Assembly: GCA_029261875.1 (NCBI GenBank)
Contig: JAJDAL010000050.1
Span: 1 to 64,000, forward strand
Direction: 5' to 3'
Source of the DNA: Deltaproteobacteria bacterium
GTDB taxonomy: Bacteria; Myxococcota_A; UBA9160; JAJDAL01
Length of the DNA stretch: 64,000 bases
Below the pieces are notes generated by a model. That model searched no databases and had not been told where the DNA came from. It saw nothing but the letters and a program-made list of their open reading frames with translations. A program made the position numbers and the translations under genes. Shown here one piece after another: positions 17,040 through 25,937 of the stretch (positions are counted from its first letter, which is position 1; each line of letters opens with the position of its first letter).

Positions 17040-18395
17040 GTGACCGCCAAGCCCCCCCCGCGCGAAATTCTCGTCATCGCCACGCAGGAATCGGATCGCC
17101 AGCGAATCGAATCGGATTTCGCGGAAGATTTTCACGTGCGCAGTCTGCCGCCCGAGGGTTTGCGGGAATCCGCTCCCTGGGTCGATGCCTGCGGGGCCAT
17201 CGCGGTCCTGCAGGGAAGCGACGGGGACATCCTCGAAGACCTGATGCGGCTGCAGGCCTTGCCCGCCGGTCGGGCCCTGGTGCTGATCCTGCGCGACCTG
17301 GGCGACGAGCAACTCGAACATGCGCTGTCCCATTTGAGCCCCGCGCAGGTGTTGACGGATCCAACTCCCGCGCTCGCCCTGCGCTTCGCGCTCGACAATG
17401 CGCTGCCCGCGGACACGAGCGGCCGCGGCGCGCGCCCCAACCAGCGCCGCGCGCCCGCGTTGCTGGGGGTCAGTCAAGCCATTCGCGAGGTGATGGACCA
17501 GATCCGGCGCATCGCGCCCTCCTCCATTTCCGTCTTGATCCTGGGCGAAACCGGCACCGGGAAGGAACTCGTGGCACGCGCCGTTCACGAGCAGAGCCCG
17601 CGCGCCGGGCAGCCCTTCGTCGCCGTCAATTGCGCGGCGCTGCCGGACTCGCTGCTGGAAAGCGAACTCTTCGGTTACGAGCGCGGGGCGTTCACCGGTG
17701 CGGAACGCGACATGCGGGGTCTGTTCGAACAGGCCGACGGCGGGACCCTCTTCCTCGACGAAGTGGGAGACACTTCGCCCGCCCTGCAGGTGAAGCTGTT
17801 GCGCGTGATCGAGACCCGAGAGGTCCGGCCCCTGGGCGGTAGCGCGACGCGGCCGGTCGACGTGCGGATCGTTTCCGCCACCCATCGGGACCTGGAAACC
17901 GCGATCGCGGACAATGCGTTCCGCCAGGACCTGCTCTATCGCCTGAATACCGTCACGGTCCAGATCCCGCCGCTGCGCCGCCGTCGCGTGGACGTTCCAT
18001 TCCTCGCCCAACATTTCGCCGAAGAGTTTGGCGACGAACAAGCCCGACGCATCGTGCTCGACGAGGGCTTCTTCGATGCCCTCGCGGTGCACGACTTCCC
18101 CGGCAACGTGCGCGAGCTGCGCAACGCCGTGGAGCGCACCATCGCCATGGCCAAACGGGACGAAACCATCACCGCCGCCCACCTGGCCCTCGCCCAGGGC
18201 CAAAGCCCGGGTGTCGTCGTTCCGCCGGCGGGTACCCTGCGCGAACGGTTGGACCAGGTCGAGTTCGAAGTCATCCGCCAGTCTCTGGCGGAACACGACG
18301 GCAACCGGACCCGCACCGCGCAGGCCCTGGGATTGTCTCGCGTGGGTCTGCGCCAGAAGATGCGCCGCCTGGGATTGGAAGACAGTTCCAGCTAA
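17040..18395 (+). CDS. Sigma-54-dependent activator with degenerate receiver
   Basis: Enhancer-binding protein of 451 aa. The first 120 residues have the size and alternating pattern of a response-regulator receiver, but no acceptor Asp is found where it should be (the strand reads AIAVLQGSDG). The AAA+ domain is intact: GETGTGKE (169-176), GAFTGA loop for sigma-54 contact (216-221), Walker B TLFLDE, and a C-terminal Fis-type helix-turn-helix (about 410-445). The GTG start at 17040 has GGAGG 8 bp upstream. Loss of the Asp suggests control by ligand, partner protein or constitutive activity. Its obvious candidate target is the sigma-54 promoter 240 bp downstream, before the secreted-protein gene. 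Confidence 0.9.
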   Translation: MTAKPPPREILVIATQESDRQRIESDFAEDFHVRSLPPEGLRESAPWVDACGAIAVLQGSDGDILEDLMRLQALPAGRALVLILRDLGDEQLEHALSHLSPAQVLTDPTPALALRFALDNALPADTSGRGARPNQRRAPALLGVSQAIREVMDQIRRIAPSSISVLILGETGTGKELVARAVHEQSPRAGQPFVAVNCAALPDSLLESELFGYERGAFTGAERDMRGLFEQADGGTLFLDEVGDTSPALQVKLLRVIETREVRPLGGSATRPVDVRIVSATHRDLETAIADNAFRQDLLYRLNTVTVQIPPLRRRRVDVPFLAQHFAEEFGDEQARRIVLDEGFFDALAVHDFPGNVRELRNAVERTIAMAKRDETITAAHLALAQGQSPGVVVPPAGTLRERLDQVEFEVIRQSLAEHDGNRTRTAQALGLSRVGLRQKMRRLGLEDSSS

Positions 18396-18714
18396 CCCGC
18401 CCCTGTGCGCGAATACCCGTTCCCCGCGGTTTCCACCGAAAAACGGAAACCTACTTTCCATTGGTTGCCGGTTAGCCGGTTTCCAGACCCACGAGCACAA
18501 CGACAACGCAACCTTGGACGCGGAGCTGCGCGACCGCTGCCACACCGCAACGACGAAACGCGGCTTTTTCCCGTTTTCGGAAAGTATTGAGACTTCTGGA
18601 TTTTCAGGGAGTTACGCGATTTTCGCGATTCGGCACGACGCTTGCTCTATCTCGCTGCAAGTCAACGCGGTGGTCGAAGGGGCCATCGCTTTGTTGAACA
18701 GGAAAACCCCCGCC
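18396..18714. other. 319-bp regulatory intergenic region
   Basis: Non-coding region, less GC-rich than its neighbours, between the sigma-54 activator and the secreted-protein gene. It holds three copies of a 7-bp element: GGTTTCC at 18429-18435, GGAAACC at 18446-18452 and GGTTTCC at 18479-18485. These may be enhancer sites. CGGAAAGTATTG at 18578-18589 resembles part of the flgB upstream elements, and the -24/-12 promoter is listed separately. Confidence 0.6.
18630..18657 (+). promoter_or_regulatory. Sigma-54 (-24/-12) promoter
   Basis: CGGCACGACGCTTGCT matches the consensus TGGCACG-N4-TTGCW with one mismatch. The invariant GG (18632-18633) and GC (18644-18645) are exactly 10 bp apart. The expected transcription start is near 18657, about 58 bp before the ATG of the secreted-protein gene. 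Confidence 0.75.
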
Positions 18715-19803
18715 ATGAAACCCCTGAGCCAGTCACTGCGACTTTCCGCGTCCCTGCTACTCACCGTCTTCGCGCTTTCGGCGACGAGTGTGGTGCACGC
18801 GCAATCCATCTCCTGCGACTTCCCGAACCCCGATCTCAATCGCGCCATCGTGCCGCCCTTCGGTAGCCCGGGCGATTCGGTGACGTTGTACCCCGCCGCC
18901 AACACCAACCCCCACCAGCCCTCCACCTTCACAGTCGGAACCACCTACGACGTGGTCTTCGCGCCGAGCCCGAAGGACAAGAAGCGCCGGGAAACCGTAA
19001 CGGCGACGGACCCCAACTCCCTCACCGTCACGCTCCCCGAGGCGCTGCGGGAAGGTCCGACGATGGTTTGGGTGTGGGACGCCGGTACGGGAGAATTTCA
19101 CTCGGTGTTCGGCATGAAGAAGGCCGAAGTTTTCACGGGCCTTCCGGCGCCGGCGCGCCTCCCCTACGAGACCGGTGTCGCGACCTACCGCTGGAAAAAG
19201 ATGAAAGCCGCGATCTCCACCTGGCACGGCGCGATGGTTCCGGACGCGGGCCCCACGATGTACATCCCCCTGGACTTCACGAGCGTGACCTACGATGCGA
19301 ACTTCATGATCGGCCTCGAGAAGCGCCGCTACATGTTCGACGCCGAAGAGGGACAGAGCTACGACGTCGCGTTCTACAGCTTGGACGGCACGCGTCTCGA
19401 CCCGGCCGCGCCGTGCATGGATGAAAATTCGAGTCCCGTCACCTACGGCGTCCCCTCGACCCACCGCCCGATCGTGTACGACAACGAAGGCAGAGTGATC
19501 GCCGACTTCTCGAAGAACAGTGACCTCGTGAAGATCAGCCGGAACGACTCCTACTTTCCCCACATCGACTCGGATCGCGCGATCCCGGTGAACCACAACC
19601 GCGTCGTCCTGGCGATCACTCCGGCTCGCGAACGCAAGGGCAAGGGCGCCGAGGAGCGCGAAGTCTACAAGGATGCCAAGCCCGGCAAGAAGAGCGTCAA
19701 GCTGCGCATCGTGCAGGACACCTACATCGGTCGCGTGTTCGAGTCCTCGGATGGCGTCCTCGTGCAGCGCGCCTTCACGGACAACTACCTGGACATGCAA
19801 TAG
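18715..19803 (+). CDS. Secreted protein of unknown function
   Basis: Starting at the ATG at 18715 gives 362 aa with a textbook signal peptide: basic start, hydrophobic core, and cleavage after VVHA about residue 29. The mature protein is beta-rich, with many aromatic and Asp/Lys residues and a few cysteines, and shows no motif I can name. A FTVGTTYDVVF segment followed by strand-like repeats suggests an Ig- or sandwich-like fold, which is only an impression. The longer upstream frame is rejected because it overlaps the activator gene and hides the signal peptide. Expression probably depends on sigma-54 and on the adjacent activator. Confidence 0.75.
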   Translation: MKPLSQSLRLSASLLLTVFALSATSVVHAQSISCDFPNPDLNRAIVPPFGSPGDSVTLYPAANTNPHQPSTFTVGTTYDVVFAPSPKDKKRRETVTATDPNSLTVTLPEALREGPTMVWVWDAGTGEFHSVFGMKKAEVFTGLPAPARLPYETGVATYRWKKMKAAISTWHGAMVPDAGPTMYIPLDFTSVTYDANFMIGLEKRRYMFDAEEGQSYDVAFYSLDGTRLDPAAPCMDENSSPVTYGVPSTHRPIVYDNEGRVIADFSKNSDLVKISRNDSYFPHIDSDRAIPVNHNRVVLAITPARERKGKGAEEREVYKDAKPGKKSVKLRIVQDTYIGRVFESSDGVLVQRAFTDNYLDMQ

Positions 19804-19844
19804 GACACAGTAGTGTGAGACGACGGCCGACTCTGTAGGGACCG

Positions 19845-20930
19845 TCAGCGCGGGTTCGGTTCTCTCCAAAGACGACCGTCAAACGTCTCCACTACGACAC
19901 AGTCCCCCTCGCGCCCCCGGACATAGGGGTGCGCGAGGGGGACTTTTCCGTACGGGGTGTCGAGAACGAAGCTCGGGATCGCAAACCCGCTGGTGCGCCC
20001 CCGCATGGCGCGAAAGATCGCGAGCCCTTTCTCGATCGGAACCCGAAAGTGTTCGGTCCCCTCCAACAGCTGCGCCTGGTAGCAGTAGTAGGGGCGCACG
20101 CGCAGACGCACGAGGGATTCACACAGCGTCTTCATGGTTTCCAGGTCGTCGTTGATACCGCGCAAGAGCACGCTCTGGTTCCCGACCGGAATCCCGGCGC
20201 GCGTCAATCGATCGCAGGCGAGCGCCGCCTCCGGCGTCAGCTCCCGCGGGTGGTTGAAATGCGTATTCACCCAGATCGGGTGATGGCGTTCGAGCATGCG
20301 GCACAGGTCCTCGGTGACCCGAAACGGCAGCGTCACCGGCAGGCGCGTCCCCAGGCGGATGATCTCCACGTGGGGAATGCGGCGCAGCCCCGCGAGGATC
20401 CATTCGAGGCGTTCATCGGAATACACCAGGGGGTCGCCGCCGGTGAGCAACACGTCGCGGATCTCCGGCGTCGCGGCGATCCAATCCAGCGCCGTTTGCA
20501 GCTCGCGTTTCTTCATCACCCATTCGTCGTCGCCCACCATGCGCTTGCGCAGACAGAAGCGGCAGTAGAGCGCGCACTCGTTGTTGACACAGAACGCGAT
20601 GCGATCCGGGTAAACGCGGATCACGTTCTTCACCGGGGAATGGGCGACCTCGTCCAAGGGGTCCGCCAGGCCCGCCGTGTCGTCGAGTTCCACGCTGCGG
20701 GGCACCACCTGGCGGCGGATCGGGCACTCGGGATCGTTGCGGTCCATGAGCGACGCGTAATAGGGCGTGATCACGAAACGGAAGCGCTCCGCGAGCTTCG
20801 CGATGGCGTCGATTTCATCGGGGCTCGGATCGATGTAGCGGGCCAGCGTCTCGGCATCGCGCACGCGGTGGCGCATTTGCCAGCTCCAGTCGCTCCAGTC
20901 CGCGGGATCGATGTCGCCCGGAATCGCCAT
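19845..20930 (-). CDS. KamA/EpmB-family lysine 2,3-aminomutase
   Basis: Radical-SAM and PLP enzyme, 361 aa from the ATG at 20930. The family N-terminal DWSDWSWQ motif is at 11-18, the 4Fe-4S/SAM motif is Cys119-x3-Cys123-x2-Cys126, and the PLP lysine is probably Lys329 in YGKVPLA. It lacks most of the C-terminal zinc-binding tail of 416-aa KamA and is nearer EpmB in length, so the substrate could be free lysine or EF-P lysine. The start overlaps the stop of the upstream ligase by one base (TGATG), so the two are coupled. Confidence 0.85.
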   Translation of the reverse strand: MAIPGDIDPADWSDWSWQMRHRVRDAETLARYIDPSPDEIDAIAKLAERFRFVITPYYASLMDRNDPECPIRRQVVPRSVELDDTAGLADPLDEVAHSPVKNVIRVYPDRIAFCVNNECALYCRFCLRKRMVGDDEWVMKKRELQTALDWIAATPEIRDVLLTGGDPLVYSDERLEWILAGLRRIPHVEIIRLGTRLPVTLPFRVTEDLCRMLERHHPIWVNTHFNHPRELTPEAALACDRLTRAGIPVGNQSVLLRGINDDLETMKTLCESLVRLRVRPYYCYQAQLLEGTEHFRVPIEKGLAIFRAMRGRTSGFAIPSFVLDTPYGKVPLAHPYVRGREGDCVVVETFDGRLWREPNPR

Positions 20931-21934
20931 CACCCGAGCCCCAGGCGGGCCAATCCCAGGCACAGGATCTCCCCCACGTAATCCGCGTACGTGCGCCCCT
21001 CGAGTTCCGCGAGAATCCCGAACGTTCCCTCGGGTGCGAACGTGGGGAGCGGATTGATCTCGAGGAAGTGCGGGCGACCGCGCGCATCGAGCCGGAAATC
21101 CGCGCGCGCGAAATCCAAAACATCGAGGGCCGCGTAGGCGGCGAGACCCGACGTCGCGAGGGACGCTTCCAACTCCGGCGTCAGAACGCCGGGCAGCTCG
21201 CTGGCGCGCTCTGACGCGGCGGGTTCGCGTGCCAGCGCGTGGACCCCGATCCCCGTCTCCCGATCGAGGGCGCGCTGAAGAACCGGCAACGCCTTGGCGG
21301 GATCATTGCCAATCACAGTCACGGTGAATTCCGAACCTTCAAGGAATACTTCAACTAATGCGGGCTGATCGTATGCGGCGCGAATGCGCCGAACTTCGCG
21401 CCCGAGGGCTTCCCGATCCTCCACCCGCGAACCCGCGTGGATGCCTTTCGCACTGCCCTCCCAGCGCGGCTTCACGAACAGGGGAAAGGGTCCCGGTAGG
21501 GACGCAGATTCCAGATCCGCCGGATCGAGGATCCCTTCCGCGGGTACCGCGACGCCTGCACGCGCCACCAAGGCCTTGGCCCAGGACTTGTCGAGACTCG
21601 CCGACAGCGTGGCGGCGTCGGAGCCGAGAAACGGAATCTCCAACATGTCGAGCAGGACCGGCGCCCAGGCTTCGCGATTTCGCGTGCCCCGCCCTTCCGC
21701 CAGGTTGAGGACCGCATCGAGTCGCGGCAGCTGGCCTTTGCCCGCCTGGGCGAGCAGGGCGTGGGGACTCCCGATGCGCACGGGGCGGTGCCCCACGTGG
21801 AGGAGCGCGCCTTCCAAGGCCTCGATGGTGGCTTCGGGTTCGTACTCGACATCGACGTCGGCCGGGTCTCCGGGCCCCTGGGGCAAGGAGCCCAGCAGCT
21901 CGTAGACGATTCCGATGTTCAGCGATCGACTCAC
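20930..21934 (-). CDS. D-Ala-D-Ala-ligase-like ATP-grasp enzyme
   Basis: A 334-aa ATP-grasp protein resembling D-alanine-D-alanine ligases. Homology to the Ddl N-domain begins at NIGIVYE right after the GTG at 21934. An ATG further upstream would run into the divergent VanZ-like gene, so GTG is preferred. The ATP-grasp core shows FPLFVKPRWEGSAKGIH, EVFLEGSEFTV and the Mg-binding end ADFRLDARGRPHFLEINPLPTF. It is coupled to the lysine aminomutase gene, which hints at ligation of a beta-lysine-type amino acid instead of D-Ala. That substrate idea is inference. Confidence 0.82.
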   Translation of the reverse strand: MSRSLNIGIVYELLGSLPQGPGDPADVDVEYEPEATIEALEGALLHVGHRPVRIGSPHALLAQAGKGQLPRLDAVLNLAEGRGTRNREAWAPVLLDMLEIPFLGSDAATLSASLDKSWAKALVARAGVAVPAEGILDPADLESASLPGPFPLFVKPRWEGSAKGIHAGSRVEDREALGREVRRIRAAYDQPALVEVFLEGSEFTVTVIGNDPAKALPVLQRALDRETGIGVHALAREPAASERASELPGVLTPELEASLATSGLAAYAALDVLDFARADFRLDARGRPHFLEINPLPTFAPEGTFGILAELEGRTYADYVGEILCLGLARLGLG

Positions 21935-21995
21935 GCGCAAAGGATATCGGACCCTTGCGCCAAGCGAGTGCAACGCCGATAACGCGTGCAGAGCC

Positions 21996-22478
21996 ATGGA
22001 TCGTCGCACCGCCGCCCACGCTCCGAATCTTCGTCCGCTGCTTTCCGCCTGGGGGCTCGTGGGCCTGTGGTGTGGTTTGATCTGGATCCTCTCCGGCGAC
22101 GATTTTTCCGCCACCACGACCTCCTCGAGTCTCGACCTCCTGTTGCGTTGGTTCGTACCCGACCTCTCGGCGGAGAGCCTCGAAACGATCAACAACGCGA
22201 TCCGCAAGTTCATGCACCTCGCGCTCTATGGCGTGCTCGGTGCCCTGGCGTTTCGCGCGGGCGGGATCTCGGGTTGGCGGATCCAGACGGCCGCCTGGGT
22301 GGCGCTCGCCCTCGCCGGCGCCATGGCGTCCGCGGACGAGACCCGTCAGAGCGGAGAACCCAACCGTTCGGGTTCCGCGGCGGATGTCCTGATCGATCTG
22401 GCGGGCGCTTCCCTGGCCATCGGAACCGGCATCTGGAAGCGACGGACTTCTGCCTCGGAACCGACAGATCGCGCCTGA
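21996..22478 (+). CDS. VanZ-like membrane protein
   Basis: Small integral membrane protein (160 aa) with about four hydrophobic segments. The family pattern is visible: KFMHLALYGVLGAL in helix two and a SADETRQSGEPNRSGSAADVLIDLAGASLA segment at about 108-140, typical of VanZ proteins (Q...R..s..D...N..G). Function of the family outside teicoplanin resistance is poorly known. It is divergent from the ligase gene and followed 17 bp later by the AbgT transporter. Confidence 0.82.
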   Translation: MDRRTAAHAPNLRPLLSAWGLVGLWCGLIWILSGDDFSATTTSSSLDLLLRWFVPDLSAESLETINNAIRKFMHLALYGVLGALAFRAGGISGWRIQTAAWVALALAGAMASADETRQSGEPNRSGSAADVLIDLAGASLAIGTGIWKRRTSASEPTDRA

Positions 22479-22495
22479 CTTCGTAGTATCCCGGC

Positions 22496-24163
22496 ATGCC
22501 CGATACCTCGCGAACCGCCGGCGGCGGTAGCCGCTGGCTCGACAGCATCGAACGACTCGGCAATGCACTGCCGGACCCCGCGACGCTGTTCCTGATCGGA
22601 GCCTTCAGCGTGATGCTGATTTCCGAAGTCGCCGTTCGCTTCGAGTGGAGCGTCGCGCGCAACGTCGCGCAGGTCGTGCAGGTCCCGCTCCTCGACAGCG
22701 CCGGCCAACCCGTCATCGACCCGGTATCCGGCGCCCCGCTGACGACGCCGAAACTCGATCCCCGCAGCCAGCAACCCGTGCGTGAACGCGTGCAGGTCCC
22801 CGTCACCGCCACCAGTCTGCTGCGCGCCGACGGCCTCTACTGGGCGCTGAAAAACCTGGTTTCCAACTTCGTGAACTTTCCGCCGCTCGGCGTGGTGCTG
22901 GTCGGCATGTTGGGTATCGGCGTTGCGGAACGCAGCGGCCTGATCGGCGCGCTCTTGAAGGCCCTGATGTTGGCGGTTCCGCGTGCGCTGCTGACGCCGA
23001 CGGTGTTCTTCGTGGGCGTCATGTCCTCCATGGGCCTCGACGCCGGTTACGTGGTGTTGCCCCCCGTGGCCGCGGCCCTGTTTCACGCCGCCGGACGCTC
23101 GCCCCTGGTCGGCCTCGCCGCGGTGTTTGCGGGCGTTTCTGCGGGCTTCAGCGCAAACCTCTTCATCACCAGTCTCGACCCGCTGCTCGCCGAATTTTCC
23201 ACCGCCAGCGCCCAGTTGATCGATCCCAGCTACCAGGTCGTGGCCAGCGCGAATTGGTGGTTCATGATCGCCTCCACGGTATTGATCACCGGCGTGGGCT
23301 GGGCCGTAACCGCGCGTTGGGTGGAGCCGCGCTACCGCGACAAGCCCGAAGCGGAAGGCGGCGTTGCTACGTCCGGACAAGCCGGTGATCCCCAACCGAT
23401 CTCCGCCGAAGAGCGCCGCGGCCTGGGCTGGGCGGGTCTCGCCGCGACGCTCGGCGCGCTCCTGCTCGCCCTCGCCATCGGTTGGCCCGGTGCACCGCTC
23501 CACACGCCCGACGACTCCACGCCGCGCTGGATTTCCGTCATCGTGCCGTTGCTCTTCATCGGCTTCCTGATTCCCGGAATCGCGTACGGGGCGGCGACCG
23601 GCGCCATTCGCAGCGACCGGGACGTCGCCAAACTCATGTCGGACACGATGGCGGGAATGGGTTCCTACATCGTGTTGGCGTTCTTCGCCGCACAGTTCAT
23701 CGCCTTCTTCAAGGTTTCCCAGCTCGGGGAGATGCTCGCGATCCGCGGCGGCGAAGCCCTCGCCCAGGCCGCCCTGCCCCCTTCCCTGTTGGTGGTCGCG
23801 TTCGTCGGCGCAGTGTCGATCGGGAATCTCTTCATCGGATCGATGTCCGCCAAATACGCGTTCTTCGCGCCGGTCTTCGTGCCCATGTTCATGTTGGCGG
23901 GAGTCAGCCCCGAACTCACCCAGGCCGCCTACCGCGTCGGCGACTCCGTCACCAACGTCATCACTCCGCTGAACCCCTACGTGGTCATCATCCTCGTGTT
24001 CATGCGGCGCTACGTCCCGCGCGCGGGCCTCGGATCGCTGGTCGCCCTGATGCTCCCCTACGCGATCGCCTTCGCGCTGACCTGGACCCTGCTGCTGGCA
24101 CTCTGGGTGATGAGCGGCGTGCCCCTGGGACCCGGCGGGCCGCTCGCCTACAGCGCCGGATAA
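22496..24163 (+). CDS. AbgT-family transporter
   Basis: Inner-membrane secondary transporter of 555 aa with about 12-13 hydrophobic helices. The start (LDSIERLGNALPDPATLFLIGAF) and the C-terminal DSVTNVITPLNPY motif are characteristic of AbgT proteins, which move p-aminobenzoyl-glutamate inward or antimetabolites such as sulfonamides outward. The gene is followed by a perfect hairpin that probably terminates its transcript. Confidence 0.9.
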   Translation: MPDTSRTAGGGSRWLDSIERLGNALPDPATLFLIGAFSVMLISEVAVRFEWSVARNVAQVVQVPLLDSAGQPVIDPVSGAPLTTPKLDPRSQQPVRERVQVPVTATSLLRADGLYWALKNLVSNFVNFPPLGVVLVGMLGIGVAERSGLIGALLKALMLAVPRALLTPTVFFVGVMSSMGLDAGYVVLPPVAAALFHAAGRSPLVGLAAVFAGVSAGFSANLFITSLDPLLAEFSTASAQLIDPSYQVVASANWWFMIASTVLITGVGWAVTARWVEPRYRDKPEAEGGVATSGQAGDPQPISAEERRGLGWAGLAATLGALLLALAIGWPGAPLHTPDDSTPRWISVIVPLLFIGFLIPGIAYGAATGAIRSDRDVAKLMSDTMAGMGSYIVLAFFAAQFIAFFKVSQLGEMLAIRGGEALAQAALPPSLLVVAFVGAVSIGNLFIGSMSAKYAFFAPVFVPMFMLAGVSPELTQAAYRVGDSVTNVITPLNPYVVIILVFMRRYVPRAGLGSLVALMLPYAIAFALTWTLLLALWVMSGVPLGPGGPLAYSAG

Positions 24164-24172
24164 CGCAATTCG

Positions 24173-24202
24173 CGCGTCGGGTTCGAGCCCGAACCCGACG
24201 CG
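24173..24202 (+). terminator. Perfect 13-bp hairpin after abgT-like gene
   Basis: CGCGTCGGGTTCG and its exact complement are separated by the 4-nt loop AGCC, 10 bp after the transporter stop codon and before the acyl-CoA synthetase gene. TGTTCTG follows. The poor T-tract makes it an atypical intrinsic terminator, but the stem is very strong. Confidence 0.65.
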
Positions 24203-24224
24203 TGTTCTGATAGGCTACGCCCCC

Positions 24225-25937
24225 ATGGCACTCACCTACGCACAGGCCGTCGAGAAGCTCACCGGGCCCGGTGGCCCCTTCGAAATCGAAACCGTCACCG
24301 TCGACGGGCGCCCCCAGAAAAACTTCAAGCATCGCCAGAGGTCTTTGCGGGAAAAGGTCGCCGCGGCGGCACTTCACGGGGACGCGGAGTGTTTGATCCA
24401 GGGCGACACGCGAATCGGCTATGCGGATTTCGCCAAGCGGGTCTGGGGCGCAGCCCACGCCCTCGAGCGCGACCACGGATTTCGCAAAGGGGACCGCCTC
24501 GCGGTCTTCGCCTACAACTCGCCCGACTGGATCATCTCGCTGTTCGGCGCCACGTCGCTGGGGGGCATCGGCGTCGGGCTCAACGGTTGGTGGGTGCCGG
24601 AAGAAGTCGAATACGGGCTGCGGGATTCCGGCAGCCGGTTCCTGGTGGTCGACGAACGCCTGTACCCCCGCGTCTCCCACATGCTGGGCGAGATCGACAG
24701 CCTCGAGCGCGTGTTTTACATCGGTGATTCTCCGCCACCGGAAACCACGCCCATCGCGGAACTCCTCATCCCCGCCGACACCGCACCGACCGTCGAGATC
24801 GACGAGCAAGATCCCTTCGTCATTCTCTACACCTCGGGCACGACGGGTCGCCCCAAGGGTTGCATCACCACCCACGGCGGCACCATCACCCAGGTGCAGG
24901 GCATCGTGCTGACCGGTGCCATTACGGCGCTGACCGGAAACCTTCCGGAGCAACCCGCCCCGGATGCGACTCCCGCCCAGGCCGCCGCCCTGCTGACCTC
25001 GCCCCTGTTTCACGTGGGCGGCCTGCATTGCTCGGTCTGCACGGCGCTGACCGTCGGGTCGAAACTCGTGTTCAATCGCGGCAAGTTCGATCCCGAGGAA
25101 GCCATGCAATTGATCGAGCGGGAGAAGATCAACACCTGGGGCGCCATCCCGACCCTGCTCCACCGGGTGGTCAATTCTCCGGCGGTGGCAAAGTACGACC
25201 TCTCGAGCCTGCGCGGCATCTCCTTTGGCGCCGCCCCCACGCCGCCGGAAACCATCGAGAAGGCGCGCGCGATCCTGCCCGTGGAACCGTCCTTCACCAA
25301 CCTCTACGGCTTGACGGAAACCCACGGCGTCGCGACCGCCAACGCGGGCAAGACCTTGCTCGGCCGCAAGACTTCCGCAGGGCGGGTACTTCCCTTTCTC
25401 GACTTGCAGATCGTCGACGAGAAGGGCCACGAGGTGGCCACGGGACAGCTGGGAGAAATTCGACTATCCGGCCCCACCATCACGCCTGGCTATTGGAATC
25501 GCCCGGAAGCCACTGCGGAAACCGTGCGCGACGGTTGGCTGCGTACCGGCGACCTGGGTTACGTGGACGACGAGGGATTCCTCTTCATTGCCGACCGGGC
25601 AAAAGACATGATTCTGCGCGGCGGCGAGAACGTGTATTGCGTCGAAATCGAGAACTGCCTCGCCGCCCATCCGGAAATCGACGAAGCCGCCATCATCGGC
25701 GTACCGGACACGGAACTCGGTGAAAAGGTCAAAGCCGTCGTCCGGCGCAAGACGGGTTCCAGCCTGGACGAGGTCGGTGTGAAACGCCATGTGGCCGCGC
25801 ACCTGGCGACCTTCAAGGTGCCGGAATTCGTCGAGTTCACGGATCAGCCCCTGCCCCGCAACCCGGCCGGCAAATTGCTGAAGAACGTCCTGCGCGGCAC
25901 GGGAGCCGTCGCCTTCGACCCGGATTCCCTCGAGTGA
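24225..25937 (+). CDS. Acyl-CoA synthetase (AMP-forming)
   Basis: Adenylate-forming ligase of 570 aa that would activate a carboxylic acid as acyl-AMP and then acyl-CoA. Motifs are ordered as expected: phosphate loop YTSGTTGRPKG (about 202-212), YGLTETHG near 361, GWLRTGDLGYVD near 440, hinge DRAKDMILRGGENVY, and the C-terminal catalytic Lys in NPAGKLLK. The closest character is to fatty-acid or cyclohexane-carboxylate type CoA ligases; the substrate is unknown. Its stop overlaps the GTG start of cstA. Confidence 0.9.
   Translation: MALTYAQAVEKLTGPGGPFEIETVTVDGRPQKNFKHRQRSLREKVAAAALHGDAECLIQGDTRIGYADFAKRVWGAAHALERDHGFRKGDRLAVFAYNSPDWIISLFGATSLGGIGVGLNGWWVPEEVEYGLRDSGSRFLVVDERLYPRVSHMLGEIDSLERVFYIGDSPPPETTPIAELLIPADTAPTVEIDEQDPFVILYTSGTTGRPKGCITTHGGTITQVQGIVLTGAITALTGNLPEQPAPDATPAQAAALLTSPLFHVGGLHCSVCTALTVGSKLVFNRGKFDPEEAMQLIEREKINTWGAIPTLLHRVVNSPAVAKYDLSSLRGISFGAAPTPPETIEKARAILPVEPSFTNLYGLTETHGVATANAGKTLLGRKTSAGRVLPFLDLQIVDEKGHEVATGQLGEIRLSGPTITPGYWNRPEATAETVRDGWLRTGDLGYVDDEGFLFIADRAKDMILRGGENVYCVEIENCLAAHPEIDEAAIIGVPDTELGEKVKAVVRRKTGSSLDEVGVKRHVAAHLATFKVPEFVEFTDQPLPRNPAGKLLKNVLRGTGAVAFDPDSLE

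Noticed and set aside
17025..18545. A 506-codon minus-strand frame opposite the sigma-54 activator
   Set aside because: A shadow of the AAA+ protein in a GC-rich gene; no motif and no ribosome-binding site.
18028..18714. N-terminal extension of the secreted protein
   Set aside because: It overlaps the activator gene and has no domain. The ATG at 18715 follows the sigma-54 promoter and yields a proper signal peptide.
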